Assembly: GCA_964484325.1 (NCBI GenBank)
Contig: CAZAEE010000004.1
Location: forward strand, 16,043 to 80,042
Direction of reading: 5' to 3'
Source of the DNA: CAYLXX01 sp964484325
GTDB lineage: Bacteria; Patescibacteriota; Microgenomatia; UBA1406; GWC2-37-13
DNA length: 64,000 bases
Position numbers and translations under genes: made by a program. The first letter of the stretch is position 1; each line of letters begins with the position of its first letter. The notes beneath the pieces are model-generated. The model was not told the origin of the DNA. It made no database searches and saw nothing but the letters and a program-made list of their open reading frames with translations. Positions 52,643-61,200 of the stretch are shown here, one piece after another.

Positions 52643-54943
52643 TCATGGCGCATAATGATCACAAGAGGTACAGTCTCCATATCCTGATCCGGCACCACAG
52701 GAGTTGTTGACACCGTATGGTTCACAAGCTGTATCTAACGTTCCTCCACAGTTATTTAAAACTGATCCGAAGTAGTTATAGTAGGGTGCGCCTTGACAGG
52801 AGTTGGGAGGAGTTGCTCCATTACAGAAGAAATATCTACTTGTGATGTTTTGCACACAATGACCTGAACCGGCAATAAACGTACAGTAGCTCGCATTCAA
52901 AACCGGCAGACAATGACCTGATGGTACGGTTAATCCCTGAATCGGTGTTCGCGTCGGAGAAGGAGTTGGAGTCCGGGTGGGTGTGAGTGTGCGTGTAGGC
53001 GTAGTAGGTGCAGGATAGTCTGAGATTGTCGGGACAGGACCAGACGGAATCGGGGTGCTCGTTATAGTGGGAGGAATGGGAGTTAGTAGGTTATGATCAA
53101 TAGTAATTGTGACCTGGTCTAAACCAATATTTCCAACTGCATCGGCCGGTACTGCTTTGAGACTATATGTACCACTGGGTATACCGGCTATTGGAAAATC
53201 ATAGGTAAACGGCTCTCTATATTCTGTATGATACAGTTTTGGATCGGGCCCTGGATAAGAAAACCAGTATCCAACCCTTACTATATTATTATTATCATTC
53301 GCACTCACGTTTATGCTCATGGTATCTCCTGTTACCACTGATCCATTTGTGGGGTAGTTGATGTGAACTGTCGGATGTTCATTATCAGGATAGACTCCTG
53401 TGATACTGTTCATGTATGCGGAGATTGCGTTAAAAGTAGGGGTATCATAAAAGGTCGAATCTCCTCCTTCACCCGTTCTCATAATGCTGACTTCAGAAGG
53501 ACTGTGCCAATTGCTGAAATGGCAAGCATGAGCATAATCAAGGAGACCGACAAACCACCATTCAGGTGCTGGGGTTTGAGTGCCTGCAAAACAGTTATAA
53601 TTTATTATTTGATTGTTAATCTGTCCTTCAGCACCATAGTCATACTCGTCATCAACACCTGCGGAGGCATGACTGATTTCATGAGCAACTGCAAACACAA
53701 CATAATCTCTGGCTAAGATTGATTTCTGACTCCCTAAAAAAGCCCATCCTCGATACGGCGATGCATTCTGATTAACAATAACGATAATTTGATTATAGTG
53801 GAGTCCTGCAAGATACACTCGATTCTCTATTTGGGCGTAATTACAAGTCAATTGCGACGTATCACATCCTAAATCAGTGTCTTCTATAGTATTATCAACG
53901 TAAGCATAGTAAATCTGCGATCGGCGCGTCCGGTAGGGCTCAGTATTGTTAAGAGTATCGATACCTTCATTCATAAGGTTATGAAATTGAGGAAGTTCAT
54001 TCTGGGTAAACTTGTCTCCTATAAAAACAATGTCGTATGTGTTTGTTGCTGGTATGTAGTTGTCATTTTTCAGAATTTTTCCTGTAATTATTTTTGGTGT
54101 ATCTGGTGTAATCGTAGGCATTCGTAAAGGTACCCGATCACCTCTTACTGCAAAATAGGCTGGGTCATTATTTATTATTTCTGGATTGCCGATAGCCTGA
54201 TTAACAAGCTCAACGTTATCGTTTGTTAGAATACGAATAAGATTTGCAGAATATTCCCATGGTAGTGCCAATGAATATGTTCCCTGCGTTGTCGGCTGTT
54301 GTCCCCCACTTATTGGATGAAATGATGTTTCGTAGGCAAGATTGTTAGGAAGTATAAAGTCTATGCTTGTTAAAATTTTTCCTGTGTTGTCTAAAAGTTG
54401 AGCTGTAAGAATAGGGGTTACTTGGGGAGAAGGGAGAGGAATGGGAGTTGTAATAGGTTCACCCGTAGTAAGAGGTTGTGGAATTGTAGGATTAACTGGC
54501 TCGGCGATAGTTACTCCTTTTACAGGTTGAGAAGAAAAAAACAATGTACTCAAAGCCGTTTGCTGTTGTTTCTCAAGCGTGTTTAGCATCTGCCCAACAT
54601 TCTTTAAGAAAGATTTTGTTGGATAATCATTTATACGACGAAGGGAAGTTATCGAAACAGTTGTGGGGAGAGTACCGGAAGAAGCAAGAGCATAGTTCAT
54701 TTGCACCTCAAGAACTTGTTGAGGTGGAGCTATCTCGCCTGATTGAATAAGATTTGATCCTGAACGCCAAGGAATTGTTGGGTAAGGATGGGGAGTAACT
54801 TGATCTGTACTGACTGCTTGTGATTGATTATTGAGACTCTGCGCATTGACTAACATGCATGTTCTCATAATGATTATAATGCCAAGAAGTATTCCAAAGA
54901 GAATGAGGATATTTTTTTCTGACACATGTAAACTCAGACTCAT
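52643..54943 (-). CDS. Second membrane-anchored extracellular M64-like zinc metallopeptidase
   Basis: 766 residues. Helix at about 11-33; the zinc motif is H421-E-I-S-H425-ASAGVDDEY with D431, and the preceding region has VFIGDKFTQNEL and YNQIIVIVN as in its paralogue at 26073. An Ig-like module (HPTVHINYPTNGSVVTGD, about 535-615) and a Pro/Thr linker (TPTRTLTPTRTPTPSPTRTP) lead to a Cys-rich tail ending CGAGSGYGDCTSCDH. Sharing overall design but little identity in the N-terminal half, the two proteins probably cleave different targets. Confidence 0.77.
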   Translation of the reverse strand: MSLSLHVSEKNILILFGILLGIIIIMRTCMLVNAQSLNNQSQAVSTDQVTPHPYPTIPWRSGSNLIQSGEIAPPQQVLEVQMNYALASSGTLPTTVSITSLRRINDYPTKSFLKNVGQMLNTLEKQQQTALSTLFFSSQPVKGVTIAEPVNPTIPQPLTTGEPITTPIPLPSPQVTPILTAQLLDNTGKILTSIDFILPNNLAYETSFHPISGGQQPTTQGTYSLALPWEYSANLIRILTNDNVELVNQAIGNPEIINNDPAYFAVRGDRVPLRMPTITPDTPKIITGKILKNDNYIPATNTYDIVFIGDKFTQNELPQFHNLMNEGIDTLNNTEPYRTRRSQIYYAYVDNTIEDTDLGCDTSQLTCNYAQIENRVYLAGLHYNQIIVIVNQNASPYRGWAFLGSQKSILARDYVVFAVAHEISHASAGVDDEYDYGAEGQINNQIINYNCFAGTQTPAPEWWFVGLLDYAHACHFSNWHSPSEVSIMRTGEGGDSTFYDTPTFNAISAYMNSITGVYPDNEHPTVHINYPTNGSVVTGDTMSINVSANDNNNIVRVGYWFSYPGPDPKLYHTEYREPFTYDFPIAGIPSGTYSLKAVPADAVGNIGLDQVTITIDHNLLTPIPPTITSTPIPSGPVPTISDYPAPTTPTRTLTPTRTPTPSPTRTPIQGLTVPSGHCLPVLNASYCTFIAGSGHCVQNITSRYFFCNGATPPNSCQGAPYYNYFGSVLNNCGGTLDTACEPYGVNNSCGAGSGYGDCTSCDHYAP

Positions 54944-55040
54944 AGAATCATATAATATAGAAAAAAATAAAAATAGCTATAGGAGATTTTTTTAAGAAGG
55001 ATCGAGATCGATAGTAAGAAATTGCCTATAAGTTCAAGTG

Positions 55041-55125
55041 CGGAGGGTACAGGATTCGAACCTGTGAGGACTTGCGTCCACGAGTTTTCGAAACTCGCGC
55101 CATAAACCACTCATGCCAACCCTCC
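55041..55125 (-). tRNA. tRNA-Ser (anticodon CGA)
   Basis: 85 nt, class II with a long variable arm. Acceptor stem GGAGGGT/ACCCTCC, anticodon stem GAGTT/AACTC around loop TTCGAAA (anticodon CGA, reads UCG), variable arm GTGGACGCAAGTCCTC, T-arm ACAGG-TTCGAAT-CCTGT and discriminator G, the serine identity base. CCA is not encoded. TAAAAT ends 9 nt and TATACT ends 4 nt before the mature 5' end, so little or no 5' leader is expected. Confidence 0.95.
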
Positions 55126-55162
55126 AGATAGTATATTTTACCACGCTAAAGAGTTATCCAGC

Positions 55163-55291
55163 TTAAGGAGATAATGCTTGAAAAAGCTTGGATGGTATTT
55201 GGTTCATTAACAACACTGAAACTGCAATCAATGAACCTGCCGCGAGTGTAAACGCTAAAAGTATAAATGAGGATTCAGATTTCTTGCTCAT
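55163..55291 (-). CDS. 42-residue single-helix membrane peptide
   Basis: ATG 55291 to TAA 55163-55165 encodes a polar start (MSKKSESS), one hydrophobic helix of about 22 residues (FILLAFTLAAGSLIAVSVLL) and a short tail. TAATAT ends 9 nt before the ATG, the leaderless spacing of this genome. Such peptides are hard to prove; codon content and a clean helix support it. It lies between recF and the tRNA. Confidence 0.45.
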   Translation of the reverse strand: MSKKSESSFILLAFTLAAGSLIAVSVLLMNQIPSKLFQALSP

Positions 55292-55371
55292 TCAATGATG
55301 ATATTAAATAATTAACTGTACTTCAAGTATATAATTTAAGTGACCCCACCCAAATAACAATCGGGTAGATT

Positions 55372-56418
55372 TTATATATTAATCACTGATTTGGGCATGT
55401 CGGCAAGATCGAGAAGTTCTTTTTCAGTTGTTGTCAAAATAGTTTGATATTTTTGCACAAGATCTAAAACGAGTTTTTTATTTTTTATGTCAAGCTCGGA
55501 AAAAATATCGTCAAGAAGCAAGACAGGCTTTTTTTTAAATAACTGCTCAAAATATTGGATTTCGTTTAACTTCAACCAGAAAACTGCCAAACGTTGCTCA
55601 CTTCTTGAGCCGTAAAGATGCACATTTTCTGTCACCTCCTCTTCTTCAAGAGAAATTTGAAAGTCATCTTTTTGCGGACCGATCTGAGTCTTACGAATTC
55701 TTTTTTCCAACTCAAACTTTTCATGTGCACGGATAATGGTAAACTCATTTTTCAGATACTTGATCTCAAATGACCGGTGATCAATTTTTTTATTTTCATT
55801 TAAGTAATCGGCATATGCCTGGCGTTTTTGGGTAATATACAACCCTTGTTCTTCAAGATAGCCGTTCCAAAAACGCAGTTCTTCCTTCAGGTTACTTTCA
55901 TCTCGATACATCTCAAGCACTTTATTCCTTTTTCGCAGGGCATGTTCGTAGTTTGTCAGTTTACGTTTATATTGAAGATCCGATTGAGCAATTACTCTAT
56001 TGAAGTATTCACGTCGTATATCGGGTGCTCCCGAAATGATTAACATGTGTTCAGGAGCAAACAAAACTACTTTCGTCATATGCTCGTAGTAGCCTGATGA
56101 ATTTTTTTTTGCCTTGTTGACAAAAAACTTTTTCTCAACTGGGTGAGTGTGATTAGCAAGTGATATTTGAAATAAAAAAACTTCATCGCCTTCGTTCCAG
56201 CTAGTTTCAACAATGGCGTTATTGTGACCCCACTCTAATAGCTCCTCTTCTCGAGACTCGCGAAAGCCGGAGCCGATAATTGAAAAATAAACCCCTTCAA
56301 GAACATTGGTCTTTCCCCGAGCGTTATCGCCGATAATAACGGTCAAAAACGGGTTTATGATGAAACTTTCCTCGTTGAAGTTACGAAACTGGTGGAGTCG
56401 GACTTTAGTAAGCAGCAT
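55372..56418 (-). CDS. recF: DNA replication and repair protein RecF
   Basis: 348 residues. Walker A GDNARGKT (30-37), LHQFRNF at the start, and Walker B VLLLDDIFSELD near the C-terminus are typical. The ABC signature reads GSRSEQRLA, where most RecF proteins have a glycine (SxGQQ); Ser replaces it. RecF loads RecA at gaps together with RecO and RecR. It is not next to dnaA/dnaN as in many bacteria, but 12 bp after the kinase gene on the same strand. TACAAT ends 6 nt before ATG. Confidence 0.93.
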   Translation of the reverse strand: MLLTKVRLHQFRNFNEESFIINPFLTVIIGDNARGKTNVLEGVYFSIIGSGFRESREEELLEWGHNNAIVETSWNEGDEVFLFQISLANHTHPVEKKFFVNKAKKNSSGYYEHMTKVVLFAPEHMLIISGAPDIRREYFNRVIAQSDLQYKRKLTNYEHALRKRNKVLEMYRDESNLKEELRFWNGYLEEQGLYITQKRQAYADYLNENKKIDHRSFEIKYLKNEFTIIRAHEKFELEKRIRKTQIGPQKDDFQISLEEEEVTENVHLYGSRSEQRLAVFWLKLNEIQYFEQLFKKKPVLLLDDIFSELDIKNKKLVLDLVQKYQTILTTTEKELLDLADMPKSVINI

Positions 56419-56430
56419 TGGTAGATTGTA

Positions 56431-57135
56431 TCATTCTATGACACTTCCTTCAAACTCCTGTCCGTCAATGATTTTGTGAAGATTGTCAAAGTTATTACCG
56501 TTGGTGATGACTACTGTTAACCCAAGCTCTTGAGCGAATTTTGACGCAATCGGATCAAAGGGAGTATTTAGTCCCGGACTCCAGGTATCACCGACTATTT
56601 TTCGGTAATCAGTCCAACTGATTTTGGCGATTTTTTTGGCCTCGGGAAATTTCTTGGGATCCTGATCATAAATCCAGTCGATGTTGGACATATTGATAAT
56701 GAGCCGTGCATTATAATCTCGAGCCAATGCCACGGCATCATAGTCTGTGGAATTACCCGGCATCCAACCAGCACCAATGACAACTGATTCATGCCAATTT
56801 TCCAACTTACGTTCGTAATTTTCGATGATACGCGGATGGGCAATGTCAACAAAAATGGTTCTTAACAGATGAGCGTTCAAACGAGTGGCATGAATACCTA
56901 ACCAATCAATATCTTCTTCAGTAAGATGACCAATGACTTCTTTCGCTGCTTTCTGATACTCACGGCACATAGTGCCACCTCCTGCAATAAGAAAAAACTT
57001 TTTACCTAAGGTAATGTAATGGCGGATAAATATGTTGAGTTTTTTTAAAAAATTAACATCTATTCCCCCTGGAGGAACTATTAAACTACCCCCGACCGAA
57101 AGCACCATAATTGACTCCCGCGCTGTTTCAAGCAT
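56431..57135 (-). CDS. pyrH: UMP kinase-like amino acid kinase family protein, archaeal-type
   Basis: 234 residues. The phosphate-binding start VLSVGGSLIVPPGGID, GGGTMCREYQKAA, DWLGIHATRLNAHLLR, the GAGWMPGNSTDYDAVALA nucleotide/UMP region and INMSNIDWIYDQDPKKFPEAK are the UMP kinase pattern; the D-x-x-G-I-x-x-T-R-L-N-A block is the archaeal-like form that I recall also from Patescibacteria. It makes UDP from UMP. Start codon context is weak; the gene lies 13 bp after 57149-57484 in the same operon. Confidence 0.8.
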   Translation of the reverse strand: MLETARESIMVLSVGGSLIVPPGGIDVNFLKKLNIFIRHYITLGKKFFLIAGGGTMCREYQKAAKEVIGHLTEEDIDWLGIHATRLNAHLLRTIFVDIAHPRIIENYERKLENWHESVVIGAGWMPGNSTDYDAVALARDYNARLIINMSNIDWIYDQDPKKFPEAKKIAKISWTDYRKIVGDTWSPGLNTPFDPIASKFAQELGLTVVITNGNNFDNLHKIIDGQEFEGSVIE

Positions 57136-57148
57136 ATCGTTTAAATCT

Positions 57149-57484
57149 TTAAAAAAAAGCCCTAAATCCTAATATGTAGCCGATTAATTTAGTGATCGCA
57201 AAAGCAAATACCAGTATAAAAAAGCCAATCAAAGCACTTGTTATCTTCGCCTGGGCCGACTTGACTTTTTCGGGTGCTCCGGCTGAGGTCAGATAGTCAA
57301 ATCCGCCCCATACTAGTATTAAAAATAAAAGAACGCCGGCTAGAGGAAAAACAAATGTCAATACCTTGTTAATCAAATCACCAACTGTATTTATGCCAAC
57401 GAGTTTGCTACAGATCTTCTGGACATTAGGAGGAGTACCGATCATGATGTAGTTATCGCAGGGAGGAGTTGATGTAGGAATCAT
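57149..57484 (-). CDS. Two-helix membrane protein, VirB2/TrbC pilin-like
   Basis: 111 residues: an extracytoplasmic-looking N-terminus with two cysteines (PPCDN, QKICSKL), then two helices (VLTFVFPLAGVLLFLILVWGG and ITSALIGFFILVFAFAITKLIG) joined by a short polar loop FDYLTSAGAPEKVKSAQAK. This is the VirB2/TrbC-type topology, common in Patescibacteria, whose role there is unknown. Its start overlaps the M50 stop by 4 nt (ATGA). No VirB4-like ATPase is encoded in the window, so a pilus role is unsupported here. Confidence 0.65.
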   Translation of the reverse strand: MIPTSTPPCDNYIMIGTPPNVQKICSKLVGINTVGDLINKVLTFVFPLAGVLLFLILVWGGFDYLTSAGAPEKVKSAQAKITSALIGFFILVFAFAITKLIGYILGFRAFF

Positions 57485-58134
57485 AATTTAAATATCCGTT
57501 TCGCAATAAATAAAACCACTAAAAGGATTATATGTATTAACAAACAAAAAAACAAATACATCGTGATATAGTGAATAAACCATTCAAGTTTCGGCAAAAT
57601 AATCATGACCCAACCGAAACCTGATATTACATATAAAATTCCGATTGTGAAAAGAATAATTGGTAAGGCAATCAAAATATCTTTCAGATCTTGTTGTGAT
57701 GAAAACATCGTAGAGGAAACTGAAAATATAAGATAGCCTAAAAAGATACTCCAATCAATCTGAGGATAGGGAAAAAGATTAAACGCCGCCAAAATCCAGA
57801 AAAAAAACATACCAAAAATAAATGGTGTAATACCCACAATAAATGAGCGCACGGGGTCTTTTTTTTCGTATAAAACACTACCAAGCCGCAACTTTCCACC
57901 ATGCCACTGGGGAAACAACTCAATTGCCCTAACTCTCAAAAGCAGTACTATAGCTGTAAATGCATGAGCAAATTCATGAAGCACAGTGCCTGGAAAAAAA
58001 AGACCCGCAATCAACATATACGTTACTCTGTTGCTGCGAACAAAAAAATGAAGTACTTCAAATAATCCCTGAATATTTTTTCTTGAGATAAAAAATATAA
58101 GTGCTATCTGGACAAAAAACACGATATAGCTCAC
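57481..58134 (-). CDS. M50-like membrane metallopeptidase
   Basis: 217 residues and about 6 helices. The zinc motif H53-E-F-A-H57 sits in a helix (GTVLHEFAHAFTAIVL), as in site-2 protease-like M50 enzymes. The usual second metal motif (NxxPxxxxDG) is not evident, so activity is uncertain. It starts with GTG at 58134; the alternative of a later start would lose the first helix. The GTG overlaps the stop of the upstream 48-residue gene (GTGA), which supports this start by translational coupling. Confidence 0.65.
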   Translation of the reverse strand: MSYIVFFVQIALIFFISRKNIQGLFEVLHFFVRSNRVTYMLIAGLFFPGTVLHEFAHAFTAIVLLLRVRAIELFPQWHGGKLRLGSVLYEKKDPVRSFIVGITPFIFGMFFFWILAAFNLFPYPQIDWSIFLGYLIFSVSSTMFSSQQDLKDILIALPIILFTIGILYVISGFGWVMIILPKLEWFIHYITMYLFFCLLIHIILLVVLFIAKRIFKL

Positions 58135-58277
58135 GACTTCATCTGAAAAAATAATACTAAGAAAGCAGCGAGAGCGGCTAGCAGAATGATGATGATAAAC
58201 AAAAGAAGCGGACCAGCTATATGATGTTTATTATAAAGCCGTTTCAGACGATTGACGTCAAGAGGTGTGTAGTTCAT
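58131..58277 (-). CDS. 48-residue single-helix membrane protein
   Basis: ATG 58277 to TGA 58131-58133: polar N-terminus (MNYTPLDVNRLKRLYNKHH), one helix (PLLLFIIIILLAALAAFLVLFF), three-residue basic tail. It lies 8 bp after clpC and overlaps the M50 gene by 4 nt (GTGA), so it is part of the clpC-M50-VirB2-like operon. The overlap argues that it is real. Function unknown. Confidence 0.6.
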   Translation of the reverse strand: MNYTPLDVNRLKRLYNKHHIAGPLLLFIIIILLAALAAFLVLFFQMKS

Positions 58278-58285
58278 ACTTCATT

Positions 58286-61200
58286 CTAGTTTGTTTGATT
58301 CATATAACGATCGAGTGATGGCGGTACACTGCTTGGTGGCGTCGGGGTTGATGGAGCAAGGATTTCCTGTGTCGGAGTATCAGCAATCTCTTTGAGATTT
58401 TTCGAAGCACATCTGGTGCAAATAGGCGTTGCGTGATCCGATACCTCTGTTGAAAAAGAGTTAGCACATGTTTGACAAATAAAGTGCTTTCTCGTTTTTG
58501 GAGCTATTGCTGAACCAGCGACTAGCTCGACTTTTTCGATATTAAATACAAAATGTTCTCCATCAAAATCAGCTAAAATTGCGTCACCGGGGTTAATTTT
58601 CTTCTCAATGATGAGACTAGAAATCGGATTTTCGATCAGTTTTTGGATAGCTCTTCTTAACGGTCTTGCTCCGTAAATCGGATCAAAACCAGATCGGACA
58701 ATTTCTTTTATCGTCGCTTCAGTATAAGAAAATCCCATCTCTTGCTCCTCAAGAAGTTTAGTGACCGACTTTAACTGCAACTTAACAATCGCCATCATAT
58801 CTTTAAATCGTAACGGTTCAAAAACGATCACCTCATCAAAGCGATTAATAAGCTCAGGTTTAAAAAACTTTCTTAGCTCAGCCATCACTTTATCTTTCAC
58901 AAGATCATATTTTTTCTTATCAGTCTCTGCTTCAACTTTATTTTTTTCGCTCAACTCTTTTTCAAGTGGAAAGTTCTGGCCGAAATAATCTTTCAGCGAT
59001 GTCTGAGTCCAGACTTTGGCATCCTGCTGTCGTACCCATAAGATGTCACCCACAATGACAACTTCTTTTCCTAGCGGCGAAAATGTATGAACGTCCCAAT
59101 AAGCAGTCGGAAAAACTCCAACTTTACCATTGGCAGCAGCCACTGTCTGTCCTGCAAAATAATCTTTTAAAAGTCCGGTTTCCCAGTCTTTGGCATCTGC
59201 TTTTCTCCTCCAAAATCGATCCTTATAGGTAATAATTTCAAGATCGCCGGGAGTAAATGCGTGTGTTTTTAACCTTACTGTTGGAAGTTGTTCATCTGGT
59301 GCATCGGGCAAAGCATTCATCACGATATTTTCTTTAAAATAATCAATCAGTGTTCCAACTTGCCATTCTTTAGCCGTTGTAGACATACGCCAGTAGACAG
59401 TTTCGCCATTGGTGATGATCTCTACCCCTTGTGAGGAAATAGTGTGTGTTTGATACCCCTGCATCGGGAACATGATCTGATCGCCTGATGTCAATTTTTG
59501 TATCTGTTGTCCAGCAAAGTAATCAAGCAGCATTCCCGGTTTCCACATCGCAGATTCTCCCTCCCGTTCAAAGTATTTTGGGCCAATCGTCATCAACTCA
59601 CGTCCTCGCGGAGAGAATGTGTAGGTGGAAAGCACTGTTGGTTCTTCAATTTCCGCTTTGCCGCTTTTGAGCATCTCATCTTGAATTGTTTGGGTTCCAA
59701 TGTTTGATGTACAGATGACAACGGTATTTTTGAAAGAAATAACATGTCCTTTATTATCAGTTAATCGTCCATCATCTAATATCTGAAGAAGTATGTTGAA
59801 TATATCAGGATGGGCTTTTTCCACCTCATCGAACAAAACTACGCTGTAAGGTTTACGTCGGACAGACTCGGTCAACTTTCCTCCTTCTTCATAGCCGACG
59901 TATCCTGGAGGTGCACCTAAAAGTTTGGCGACTTCGTGTTTTTCCATGTACTCGGTCATGTCAAAACGAACCATCGCCTCTTCCTGACCAAAAAGAATAT
60001 CTGCTAGAGTTTTTGCCAGCTCAGTCTTACCAACACCGGTTGGACCCAGGAATACAAAGCTTCCGATCGGCCGCTTGGTGGACTTGAGCCCTGCGCGGCC
60101 ACGTCTCACAGCCTGGGCCACTGATTGGACCGCCGCTTCCTGATCAATCAAGCGCTGGTGCATAATATCTTCAAGCTTCGCAAGCTTCTCCATCTCAGAA
60201 CCGGAAATTTTGACAACCGGTATACCTGTCCAGCGGGAAACAATGTCTTTTATAATATCTTCCGTGACTGCGGTTGTAGTTTGACCTTTTTTCACATTAA
60301 ACTCTTCCTGCTTCTCGTGTAAACCTGCCTGAATATCGTCAATTTTTGACTTCAGGATGCGTGCTTTCACCTGGTCACCTGACTTTTCCGCTTCGGTGCG
60401 CTCTTGAGACAGCTCAGCAATACGAGATTCCAGTGAATGAATTTCTTCAGGTAGTGAAAGAAGCGGCAAACGGACAGCTGAGGCCGCCTCGTCTATTAGA
60501 TCGACTGCTTTATCCGGTAAAAATCTGTCTCCGACATAGCGTTTTGACAGCTTCACGGCGGCCTCGATCACATCCTGAGGAATTTTCACTTTATGAAATG
60601 CTTCGTACTTATCTTTAATTGCTTCAAGCATTTTGATGGCTTGCTCTTCTGTTGGCTCAGGTACAAGCACCGGCTGGAAACGCCGCTCAAGCGCGGGATC
60701 TTTTTCGATATATTTTCGATACTCAGTTAGCGTCGTTGCACCAATTAGCTGCATTTCGCCTCGGGCCAAGGCTGGTTTAAGAAAGTTTGAGGCATCAAGT
60801 GACCCTTCACCAGAAGAACCGGCACCGACAATGTTATGGATTTCGTCGATAAACATGATGATTTTACCTTGGCTCGCTTTGATTTCCTCAATCAGGTTTT
60901 TCATGCGCTCCTCAAACTCACCTCTATGGGAGGCTCCAGCAATTACACTCATCAAATCAAGTTGTAGAATACGTTTATCAAGAAGCGGTTCAGGTACCTG
61001 TCGGGAACTGATCTTCTGGGCAAGACCTTCCACAACAGCAGTTTTACCCACTCCAGCTTCACCCACAAGCGCCGGGTTGTTTTTTGTCCGGCGTGACAAG
61101 ATATGAATCACCCGCTCGATCACGTCTGAGCGCTCGACTACCGGATCAAGTAAACCTTGAGCAGCTTTGGCAGTCAAATCAATTGTGAACTGATCGATGA

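Noticed and set aside
57149..57484. Type IV secretion or conjugation locus
   Set aside because: Only the VirB2-like two-helix protein is present; no VirB4, VirB6 or relaxase gene lies nearby.
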